Assembly: GCA_900239685.1 (NCBI GenBank)
Contig: OENT01000178.1
Span: 62,001-126,000, forward strand
Length of the DNA: 64,000 nucleotides
Origin: Rotaria macrura
Taxonomy: Eukaryota; Rotifera; Eurotatoria; Philodinida; Philodinidae
Direction: 5' to 3'
The notes under the pieces are model-generated. The model worked only from the letters and a program-made list of their open reading frames with translations, searched no databases and had not been told where the DNA came from. Both the position numbers and the translations under genes were made by a program. Below are positions 39,614-51,250 of the stretch, piece by piece. Position 1 is the first letter of the stretch. Every line of letters starts with the position of its first letter.

Positions 39614-42600
39614 ATGGAAGTACCCACGTTTAAATTGCCACAAATTCTGCCATCATCAAATTGTCTAATTCGTACCGATAGGCCTTTGAGCATAAAAATC
39701 ACCACCAATAGTGAGTTGATATCAAATTAACAATTTATTTTATGTTTCTGTACATCATTTATACATGTTTTCAAACATAGATACAAATTGTTATGAACAG
39801 TGGCGTGCTAATATTCATCAGGATTTAGAAGAAAATCTTCAGCGACAAGTACTTGAACTTATTCAAGAGAAAGAACAACAAGAAAGATTAACTAAAGCTA
39901 AAAGATTTTATCTTCAGTAAGTTTTGAAACTCAACTTTATCTTAAAACAGATCTAGACATTTTACTGATTTGGCTTTTATTTGAAGAACAAAAATAATTT
40001 GATTTCAGAGGACTAAAATTTCTTATAAAATAATTACAAATCAAATCCTCATTTCTATTTTTTGTAATGAAAATCTCTATTTTATAAATACAATGTATGT
40101 CCTAAGTCGATATCGGAGAACGAATATGAAAATCCAATAAGTTCTGAGTAATCCTTAATCAAAACAAAAAATGTACTCATCCAGTATCAAAACTCAATTT
40201 TCAACTTTCTTTCAGTACACATACGTATCTTATAAGAAATCTATTGGTTAGATGAACATAATTGAATTTAAATTATCGTAAAAACTAATTAGTATGTATT
40301 TCAGAACTATCCATGAAAAGGACTCGATGATCGACAATAGTAGATCAACATAAACAAGAAAACTAAAAATAATTGATTTACTATTTTTCTTAGGAGAATA
40401 ACAAGCAACATAGACAATGTTAATTATAAAAACAACATAAAAAACTTTTTGAAAATGTCATTCTGACTTGTTTTTTTTTAGTTTCTTAAATTAGTTCGAA
40501 TTAAAATTAAAATTAAACCTTTACATTCAGATAAAAGATTTAAGTTTATCATTTACATATATGGCCAGTATCTTCGGTAATTAAAATACTGAATATTATT
40601 TTTGAACTATACGTTCTTGTAAAAGAAAACGTAGAAAGATTGGTTTTGAATAGCTCACTGTTTCTCTTCTTTCACGTGTCAATAATTGACAACAATATAC
40701 TAAGAAATCAAGACAAAAAAGAAACTATTTCTTTCTTTCACATTGTCAAAGTTTATCTTAGTTGTATTTCAAGTTTTAAATAAAATATTTTGTCTAATTT
40801 AATTAAAAAGAATCAATTTTTATTTATATTCTCCACTAAACCAAGTAGTGAACAAAATTCTCCAACAAAAAGAGAAGATACGATTGATCCATGGATTGAA
40901 ATCAATCGTCGTAATGCCAGTGTTCTTCATCCAATCCGCACAAAAGATTCATCAGATGTTGATAATGAGTATTCAAATCCAAATCCAAAACATAATCGTT
41001 GTTCTTCACTGCACGACTCAACAAATAAACCATTTTATTTAAATGCATATCATAGTTATCGTCCTCTGAAACAATCATCGAATAATTCAATTGAACATAT
41101 TGATATGAATCCATCAGTTTATCTTGATAAATACATGAATAAACAATCATCGATTGTCTCAGCTAATAATGATGCAACACTTTTATTTGGAAATAGTATT
41201 ATAAAATCCAATAAAGCTGCTATTTTAAATCTATTCGATCAACAATTACTAGAAGGCTTAAAGAAAAATATTTATATTAACAAATATGGTATTGCCATTG
41301 ATGAAAATGGACCTTTTTGGCCAGAAAACTATCGTATTCTTTACCCAGCACCAAAATTCTCTATGCTAGAACCCTTAGAAAAACAATTTTACTTATCACC
41401 AACTGTTTCAAGTAAGAAAAGAAATAAATTTTTTTTGTTTTTTGTTTGTTTTAAATTAAGTTCTATTTATTTCTGGTTTTTAATACTCTACTTTATGTTT
41501 GATTAGGAGAAAAGAAATCTATTGAGGAGAAAAAATTCATCAAGTAAAGCATAACGTAGAAAAAAAAATGTATTCGAAACCGACAAATATTTGTCGAAAA
41601 GATTATTATTCTAGTGATTATCAATATGGGAATATAGATAATTCTACGAAACGTCTATTACGTCATCAATGTTTATCATTCTACTCGAGATGGAATATGT
41701 ATGTGGACCAGTCTGGTCCATTTTGGCCGATAGAATATCCTATTAAACAATCAACTATTTCATATTTATCAAAGACATTTAAATTGCGATATCCTAAAAA
41801 TGAATATTATCTTTTTTCAGGAATGCATCATCAACAAACATATGATAATCAACCAGCTATTTATAAATATACAGATATTATAAAATATTCTCCTATTGTT
41901 TATGATATGGAAAAATCAACAAGAAATCAACAAATAAAAGAAATTGATAATGATATGAATTGTCCTCCGTTAATATTTGAATCGAGATTTGAAGGTGGAA
42001 ATTTACGACGAGTTAGACGTGTGTAAGAATAACAATGATTGACTGTTTAAAAGTAGTTTTTCCAACCAACTAACATTTTTTTTTGTAAACATTTTTAGCG
42101 GTCAATTCGAATATGAACTCATTCTTCGACCTGATCTTTATACTCGGCGACATACACAGTGGTATTTTTTTCGTGTACAAAATATGATTGCACATATTAC
42201 CTATAGATTTCGAATTATCAACTTAATGAAAAAAAGTAGTCTATATAATGACGGTAAATATTCATTGACAGTAAATCATTAACCGTTCAGTTTTTTTCAA
42301 TCGCCTCAAACAAGTTCTTGGTATTTAACATAAAAACTCAAGTTTTTATATTTAATTAGTTTTCGATAGATTTCTTTTCATATTTTATCAGTATTTTTTA
42401 TGAAACCATGCCGGTCACACTACATAAAGGAATAGACGTTAGGAAGAATTATTTCATCACAAATTACTTGTTTTAGATTATTTTCAATGATTCTGTGAGA
42501 TACGTCTATTTGAAGGATTTCCAGTGAAGAAAATATTAGTATTTTGATTTAGAATATAAACTATCGAATTGGTGAGCATACTCATACTTTACGGGTTAAA

Positions 42601-45600
42601 ATCAATAAAAAAAATGACAGAGATGTTTGTAATTTCATTTCCAGCAAAATAGTCTCGATGACAACCTTGACCGTAGTTTTTTCTTGTCCTGCTATAATCG
42701 CTCCTCTCAACGAAAGCGTTTAATTAATTCGGTTTTAAGAATGAGTAATTGATCGAGAGATTTGAGTAAACGACACTGTTGACTTACTCAACGATTGCTT
42801 GAACAATATTCACGAGATATTAAGAAAAATAACTAATTGAAAGAATTGTCATCAATGGAATAATCACGAGTTTGATATTTGATTCAGAGAATTGATGTTA
42901 TGCATTTTTTTCGTTTTATTATTAAAATACACAAGTTCATTGTTATATCGACGTCGTTACATTTATTTACTGATCTTTTCAGACCACTGACGAAGTTCGA
43001 TAATTATTAATCAACCATGAATAAAATTTTTTAAACTTATGATTCTCATAGATTTTGAATATTGAAAATATACTTTTTTTGTTGTCCTGTGACTAGAGTG
43101 GTGGCGAAAACGTTCTCATATAGTCTCATTTGAGAGAAATTATTTGAAAATTTCCTAAAGACAAGTAAACGAATGGCATACAATCTTTAGTAGGAAAAAA
43201 AAGTGTATTCGATTTAATATTATTGATTATTTCTCAAAAATTAGCATCGAGTTAATTAACTGATTCGAATATTTGACTTAAATAAGAATAGAAAATGAAA
43301 GTCATGAATTAAGAAAAATCGAGCAATTAAGTTGATTAAGTTTGATGGATTTTTTTTATAAAATAGGTATGCAAATACTTTTATTCTCCGAAATTGATGC
43401 AAAAAAAGAAGGTCGAAGTTGGTTTCGCGTTGGTCATCATATTAATTATTCTGAAACAAAACATCATTCTTATAATTCATTACTTGAACGAGATATTAAT
43501 TATTTCGAACTTGATTTTCAACTTGTATGATTTCATTTTGAAGTTTATTCAAAATACATTGTTTTCAACTTTTGTTTTATTTATGTTAGGAATTTCAACA
43601 TTCTGGCGATACATGTTATATAGCTCATTGCTATCCATATACCTTTACTGACTTAAAAGATGATCTAGAATATTTATCAACAACACGACCACGAGAAATT
43701 TTTCGTCGAGATGTTTTGTGTGAATCTCAAGCAGGAAATTCATGTTTTATTATAACTGTGACAGATGAATGTATGAAAAACATATTGATCATTATTGATA
43801 CGAATGTTCTATGTTTTGAAAAGGTATACCGGTACACAAGAAGAAATTTGTTTTTCTCACTGCACGAGTACATCCAGGTGAAACAAATTCAAGTTTCATG
43901 ATGCGTGGCTTTCTAGATTTTATAACATCTGATGATAAAATAGCTCAAGTATCTATTATTATACGGCTTGACTGTTCATTTTCTAGAGAAAAAACAATCC
44001 TTGATTCTTTTCATATTAGAAATTGCGATCGGAATTAGTATTTAAAATAATTCCAATGCTTAATCCCGATGGTGTTATTGTCGGAAATTATCGATGTTCA
44101 TTAACAGGAAAAGATATGAATCGAAATTTTCGTCATCCACGTCGGCAAACATTTCCAATAATTTACCATTTGAAAGAACTTATTCAAAGCCTACAAAGAG
44201 AAAGGCGAGAAGTAGAAACTATCTTTATAGGAAAAGATTAAAAGAAAATATCCAATTTTTCATTGTTTTCCTTTAGATTTTAGCATTCTTCGATCTTCAT
44301 GGTCATAGTAGAAAATCAAATGTATTTGCATACGGTTGTGATGGATGCGACGGACCTCAGCCAGATATGACAAATTTTCTAAATGCTCGAGTTTTACCAT
44401 TTATTATGTCAAAAACGGTAAAATCTTCTTCGCATCGTTTGATTTAATTAAAGAATTGAAAGTAGAAAATTTTCAGCAACTTTCATAATTATATTTATTT
44501 AGCTCGTCTAATCCATATAGATTAGGATTAAGAGTATTCTATTCGATAAAATACAGTAATTGTTGCTGTTAGTTATGAGTCGAATGAAATAAAAATATCA
44601 TTGGTCAATATGAAGTACTCATAAGATTAACATTATTAAAATGCTTCGAAGTTCTCAACAAGTAGAGATGCACCAATTCCTAGAGCACGATATCAAAGAG
44701 GATAGATTTCCCTGTTAAAAATGTAGCTAAATTTCGATTGTTTGCATCGTGGTTAAGACTGGTCTTAACCACGATGCAAACAATCGAAATTTAGCTACAT
44801 TTTTAACAAAAAAAACTTCCTTCCTTGATATCATGCTCTAGGAATTGGTGCATCCCTATCAACAAAACATTTCACTAACAGTAAACTAAACATTGGTCTA
44901 CATAATATCCACTATTCTATTTAATATATTCTCAGTTTGGATGCTTGAGGCTCCATTTATAAAAATATAAAGATCAATCTGTTCATATGTACATATTTAA
45001 AATTTTATTTCACTCATAAGCTTTGTGTATTTACTTCAGGCCCCCGATATGTTTGCATTCGATTATTGTAAATTTAATGTTCATCGATGTAAAGAATCAA
45101 CTGGTCGTGTGGTCATGTGGAAAGAAATGTCAGTTAAAAATAGTTTTACATTAGAAGCTTCATTTGCTGGAACAAGTATTGTGTAAGTTTTCACATTTCG
45201 CTCCATCTAGGTTGAATGCTTTCATGTATTAATGAATTTCGACTAAAATATTTCCCAAAGAAAAATTTCTTTGTCATTCAGCTTTAAAAAATCTAATTAT
45301 GTTTTCAGCAGTTTTCAATTTGAAACAATATTTCTAGTTCAAAAAAATTGGACAATGCAATAAAAGAATTAAGCAATAAGATTGGCTGCTATTTTCTCGC
45401 TCAATACTTATGAGAAGTTAGATTAAATATTTGTATTTTGTTGTTGTCGAACTTGGACATGAATGAAATATTCACTTAAGAGTTATTATGAAAACGAATT
45501 TATTCAATTAAAACAAAATTAAACAAAGAAATCATACTGCATGTTTTTATGCATTAAAGAAACCATGATGCCTAGAGTTTGAGATTTCAAATTCACTATA

Positions 45601-48600
45601 TATTGACAGAGAAAGAAAATTTAGATAATTATTCCAAAAGTTCTAATATTTTCCCATTCACTGTCGACAGTTTCACAAAAACACATTTAAACTAATAAAT
45701 TAAGTGAATTATATGATAAATACTACGGGTTGACTTGTAATCTCATAATAAAGACGAACGATTATTTCATTTCACTTTTTAAGCTCAATCAAAATCGAGC
45801 TAGGTATAGAATCCCAATCTAGTCTTGAACACATATTATCCTAAGGAATGCATTTTATGATTTCCCAACTATGTTATGTTCAAATATTTGTTTCATAGGA
45901 AAACATTAGTATCGTCATTATTGTTTTATGTTTCACAAGTTGAATTACTGTTCTAGAGAACATAGCTTGAATGTACGAATATATTTCCTCTGAAATGTTT
46001 TTTATTATAGAGACAAACCATGTCATTTCAATATAGAAGATTATGAAAAATTTGGTGAATCTATTTGTAAATCATTAAAACAATACTTAGATGTTATTTA
46101 TGATTCCACGTAAGATAATTTTTATCTGTTTCTTTGATAGAAATAAATTTACTTTTAGACAATTAGAATCCATTTATATGGATATCACCAAAAGTGTTCT
46201 TCGTAAATTAGATAAAAATAAAATCCCATTAGGGTTATTACCTTCGATTTATCCGGGTTCGTTTCAGATTTTTTTTCTTCAAGAAAATCAAAATTGCTTT
46301 TTTGATTTTTACTTTTTTAGATGAAAACCTGATGAGTGAATCAACAATATCTATTGATTCTGTCAGTAATTGTTTAGACATTCTGACACAATGCCATGAA
46401 AACATCAATGATCAACAAGATTCGAGGTTTGCCTTTTTCCTTTTAAAGTTCAAAATTTAAATGAATTGAATGCTATGCGATGAAAACTCCTATGTTTTGT
46501 TAGTTCGAGCGATTCTGATAGTGATCCTGAGGGTGGTGAATTACCTGATGCCGCTTATCCAAAAGAAAAACAATCTACAAAGAGAAAATCGAAAAAGAAA
46601 CGATCTGATAAATCATCCGAAGAACATTCTGATAAATTGAATCGTAAATGTCAGGTATTGATATTAATTATATTTGTTCAATGGCGATACCATATTCAAT
46701 GCTACTATTCTTAATTATTCAGCGCTAAAGAAAACCCGTGCAAGACGATTTTTGTCGTGTCCATGTGTTTTACATAAAAAAAAACCTCGGCTTTTCAATA
46801 ATTAGCGTAAAAAACTCTCTACGGTTATCGATCTTTATTCCTACAGCAAACGACTAATGAATAGCGATTAATATAGAAGTTTTCTGTAGATCTTCAACGT
46901 TCCAACCAACCACACAGTCATGTTGATCTTCAGCTGAGGAGCGATAGAAATTCTTTCATTCACTCCTTTTGTTTTCAATAAATTTCCGTCTTGTCAATAA
47001 ATAATCATGTGACGAAGTTGAAATATTAATGTAAGACTTCTTTAAATGATGAAGAAAAACTCTTTTCTGAAGATTTCAACAACAATTTACTTATTTGGAA
47101 ATGTCTTTATAATAGCCTGTTGCTTTTTGAGGTGAAGAAATTGAAAAATTATGATTTAAGATGACCGAAAGATGGTTTTTCCCCTGTTTCAAACAAGTTT
47201 GAAAGTTTTCTCTAAGCAGGTTTTTGAATGATTAACAAACGAAACGATGAATTTATTACGATGTCATCAAATATTTCTAGTTTAAATGATAAAAATCACT
47301 ATTCCGACAAATATTTCTTGGACAAAGGAAGCTCGCATCATCTTTTCTTCTATACGAATAATAATCTAACGAATAACTTGCTCTTACTTAGATGAATCGT
47401 TCGAAAACGTTGAAAGCAAATAAATTGGTGAGAGTGTTTTTCGTTTGATTGTCAAATATTTTTATAATTGATGCAATACATTATGAAATAATGCTTTGAT
47501 TAGGCAAAAGATGAGAATAATCATCATCAAATACGTGTATCGTATCCATATACATCAGAAATTGATATCAATTCACAATTAAAACTTACACTTGCCGTCG
47601 ATCAGGTTCACAACTTATATTATACACAAATATACTTACATTCAAATATTCTATTCAAATAACAATATCACAACTTTTCTTAGAGCGCACACAGTCACAT
47701 TTTTACACACAAACATTAGATGCCTGCATAAAAATGCACAATTGTTTTCTCATGACTAAAATCTCTCTCGTTATAAACTTAATTTTGATTTAGATGGAAA
47801 AAGCGGCTCGATTGCTACCGGAAAGAGGTACATTATTTACAAGTAAATATGCTAAGCGAACTGGTAATGGTTTACCAATATTTACAACAGAACGGGCAAT
47901 GGAACGTAAAACTCAGGTTAGATTATTCAATTATTTGATTCTTTTGCTGAAAAATCATTTCATACTTTGATCATCAGTAATATTGAAACGGATTGATTTC
48001 ATTTGAAGATTTAAATTCATTCAAATAAAGTACAATAATTAAATAGTCCTGAGCAACGAATTAATAAACATACCTGAAGTCTGTGTCGTGTTCATATATG
48101 ATGGCGGTAGACAAAATTTTAAAGCAAATAGATATGAATCTAAGTTTTATTTCAGAAGCCATATCGATTTTACTGAAATTATTCATAGAATTAGGTTTTC
48201 TCAGGTTAGACGCCATGTATCAGGTAAAGTATGATATTTAGTCAAGGTCGCACATATATTTCTATTCGTTCCATATGAGAAATATTAGAAAATTGAACGC
48301 TTCTCCAATGGTTCAGTATCTACTTGATAGAAATCTATACAGAAATCAGACAAACATCAGCTCTTTTGAGATTTTTCGTATCTCGCCATGATCCACATGT
48401 TAGTTACCAAAAGTCCAAAATAGAAAAGGATGGGTGTATCTGAAATTGTCTCATTTTTATAGTGGAAGAACGTATGAAGAATTCTTAAAAATATTGACAA
48501 TACAGTAAATCAGCTTTTTATCAAATATTTCTTTTTTGAGTTTCATAATTTAAAATTTAAAATTTGAATTTTCTTTTTATTTGTTAGAAAAGAAATAGCT

Positions 48601-50305
48601 CTGCACTTCAAGACAACAATTATGATCAGCAAGCGGTAATAATTGTATGTTATCTGTTAACTTAACTATGATTGATTTATGTTGACAGAGCTTGTCGAGG
48701 GATGAAATTTATTCTTACTAACTAAATCCTTATGATTGGTAATTCAAGTCAAGTGTAAATGAAAGTTTTCTGTCAGAAAAATGCTTTTGAGATTCAAAAA
48801 AATGGAGCCATCGAAGAATATTCAGAACAAAATCGATGATTTTCATCGTTCAACAAAGAATGTAACTTACTAACTTAACTGATTCTTTTCGATGCAAAAT
48901 GATTTTCCTTATACTCAATTAAAAGCAAACTGATTAATTCCAAAACGTTTCCGATTAAATCGAAGTATTCAATGAATCTTTCCATTAGAGCAGTTGAGAA
49001 AATCATAAAAAAGATTTGGTATTCCTTTGAGTAACTTGAAAATATGTTTTTTTTTCGATTTTTTCCAGAAATCTTTATTAAATTATGAATGTTCAATTCT
49101 TTGACATAAATTTTCCTAACGAAGACTAGTTTCAGTTAACTAAAAATAATTATTGTGAATCCCCACTAGAAGTATCGTAATAAATATTGTTTGGATATAA
49201 AATAAAAAATAGTAAAAATGAGAATCGCTCGAAATTTCGGCCTCATTCTTTATTTACTTGATCATGAGCAATATCGTCGATATGTGTAATAAAGTTCAGT
49301 ATTGTAGAATAGTAGCAATGAGACATAATTTCTAACAAGTAAAGAGGAAAAATGTTCAATATTTATAGATCCGATCAATAAACCTATAGTGCTGATCAAA
49401 TTTAAATGTTTGTTTCGATGCGTCGATCGAACTGATATTTAATTATAAGTTCCAATGTAAAAATACAGCTCATATACATACCTCATCGTTCTTTCATATG
49501 AAATACTATTTTGTTTTTTTTTTGTTGATGACAATTACATTTAGACTGAAGACAATGGTACTGATGTTGGAACAGGTAAAATAAAATAAAATAAGAAACA
49601 TATTTCTTATTAAACAACATGACATGAAACATTTTGTTAGGCATGTTTCTAACAAATGTCCACCGTTGTCAAATCGACGGTTCAATAACGATCGATCAAA
49701 ATCCTAATTCGAATTTCCATCCAAAACGCGCAGCGTCCCTTGTATGTTTACCTCATGATGAATTCTCAAATTTAGCCTCTGATCAAATAACAAACAGTAC
49801 TGATATTTCACCAACTCCAATGCTCAATGTTGCACACCAGAGACGCTTACATCGTATTCACCATCAGAATAGTAAATTCTTAAGTAGAAATGAAATCGAT
49901 CGAACAACAAATATTTCTCCTCCAATCATAACAATGGCACCTTTAATGGGATTTACAAGACGTTTGAGTCGTTCTTCATCAGTTAATGATAATGAAACAA
50001 CAACAATTGATACACAAATCGATTCAAATCAATTGAATTCATTAGTAAAATATGAAACACCTGTTTTACGCGCTAAAATACCATCAGTCAATCATAGTGG
50101 ATATTTAAAAAAAGCACTTTCACAAAAAATCATTAGTAATGTTGTTAAACAACCTTCAACTTCAATGGATACAATGACGAAAGAACGATCTGTCAATAAT
50201 ACGCAAGATATAAATTCTAATCATCAAATACATACTAATGAACGTATTCAACAAATCATCAAAAAACAATTCTTTTTACCGTTTGACAAAAACAAAAAAA
50301 TATAA
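39614..50305 (+). CDS. AGBL2/3: Cytosolic carboxypeptidase, AGBL2/AGBL3 (CCP2/3) type
   Basis: Twenty-one exons give about 1270 residues: 39614-39710, 39781-39916, 40849-41411, 41560-42022, 42099-42253, 43367-43524, 43590-43770, 43824-43948, 44020-44211, 44277-44417, 45040-45182, 46011-46109, 46159-46256, 46321-46426, 46504-46654, 47392-47427, 47504-47605, 47794-47916, 48588-48635, 49545-49575, 49641-50305. The start of exon 3 could instead be 40846. The M14 peptidase core is intact: zinc ligands H601 and E604 in [31 protein letters not shown], third ligand H698 in DLHGHS, and catalytic E776 in [11 protein letters not shown]. The CCP N-domain ([19 protein letters not shown]) precedes it. These enzymes trim polyglutamate chains from tubulin in cilia. 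The C-terminal third is Ser/Lys-rich and divergent. A poly(A) signal is at 50443. Exact placement as CCP2 or CCP3 is unresolved. Confidence 0.92.
44663..44858. mobile_element. Fold-back hAT-type MITE in a carboxypeptidase intron
   Basis: The whole 196 bp is one near-perfect palindrome with its centre at 44760/44761 and essentially no loop (GGTTAAGAC-TG-GTCTTAACC). Ends are TAGAGATGCACC and, on the minus strand, TAGGGATGCACC, matching hAT termini. Flanks TCAACAAG (44655-44662) and TCAACAAA (44859-44866) agree at 7 of 8. It lies in the 622 nt intron between exons 10 and 11, so the pre-mRNA would carry a roughly 95 bp hairpin. Confidence 0.9.
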
Positions 50306-50519
50306 ATCATAGATTTATCTTCAATGCTAATCTTTTCTCTTTCTTTTCATCAGGCTTTCAACTTTTTTCTTTAGTATTCATATTTTCATCAAAAATCGAA
50401 ATATGATATCTTTTTGTAACGATTTTATTTCATTTTTCTAATAATAAAATTCAAACAATAGAAAAGGCTTAATATAAAACATTGACCTCTATTTCTACTT
50501 ATTAATGATAACTCTATTA
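50306..50519. other. 3' UTR of the carboxypeptidase gene
   Basis: AT-rich, with AATAAA at 50443-50448. Confidence 0.5.
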
Positions 50520-51250
50520 GAACAAGTAACGTTCATCGACACCGAAAGTCGATTCATTGGGTCCTAGACTAATAGGGCTTATCGATAGAAATGCACCGAC
50601 TGGGGAGAAAACCAGTTGTTTGTGTCAGAAGTGAATCGTGAAATTTCGAAGGGATGAGAGCATAATTTGAGTGAAGAGGTGGAACTGGTCGCATTAGTGA
50701 AAAGGAGACACGAATCAGACAAAAATGAAAGATCTCCAAGGAAACAACGAAAAAAAGCACCGAAAGACAAACTGATAGAAAGCGAGGAGAACAATAGTCG
50801 AACTATAGTTTTGGAATAAACAGTGAGGTTCAAAGTTCCTTAATTCATTAGCAACGTGTTTGAAAACTCGCGTCAGCCTGAGCAGAAAGCTATTTCAGAA
50901 GTAGAGATGGGAGATTAAAGATCACCTAGTTACTAAAACCTGTGATTCAGAGATTCTGCGGTGGCAGCCTCAAAATTCAGCGGGGAGTGTATTCCGCCCG
51001 GTCCACTGGCTCTGTCACAAGTGACGCTATTCAATGCGTGTTACACCCATGGATCTCACCATGGTTTTTGCCACCGAAATGGCCATCTGTAACAACCACA
51101 GAAACAACTATTTCTGTGATTGTTACAGACAGACAGACACAGGTGAATTACGGTTTGCAGACCCTATGCTTTCAGTCTAGAGAATATTCTGTTTGTCGTG
51201 ACACTAGAATCTTAAATGATGAAATCGATTCCGATATTTCAGAATAAGTG
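50520..51250. repeat. GC-richer insert, probable retroelement or coding relic
   Basis: This block is clearly less AT-rich than both flanks. On the plus strand one frame from about 50590 reads through protein-like sequence (CTDWGENQLFVSEVNREISK), then an in-frame TGA, then EEVELVALVKRRHESDKNER and a Lys/Glu-rich end with TAA at about 50818. Further on lies a strong hairpin (51087-51128) followed by a GACA tandem run. Together these suggest a dead element with a structured 3' end, but I recognise no reverse transcriptase or other domain. Confidence 0.3.
51087..51128 (+). other. Stable hairpin followed by GACA repeats
   Basis: Arms CTGTAACAACCACAGAAA and TTTCTGTGATTGTTACAG pair over 18 bp with one G-U or mismatch and a six-base loop. 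ACAGACAGACAGACAC follows directly. Hairpins with short tandem repeats occur at 3' ends of some non-LTR retrotransposons, but no such protein is visible here. Confidence 0.6.
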
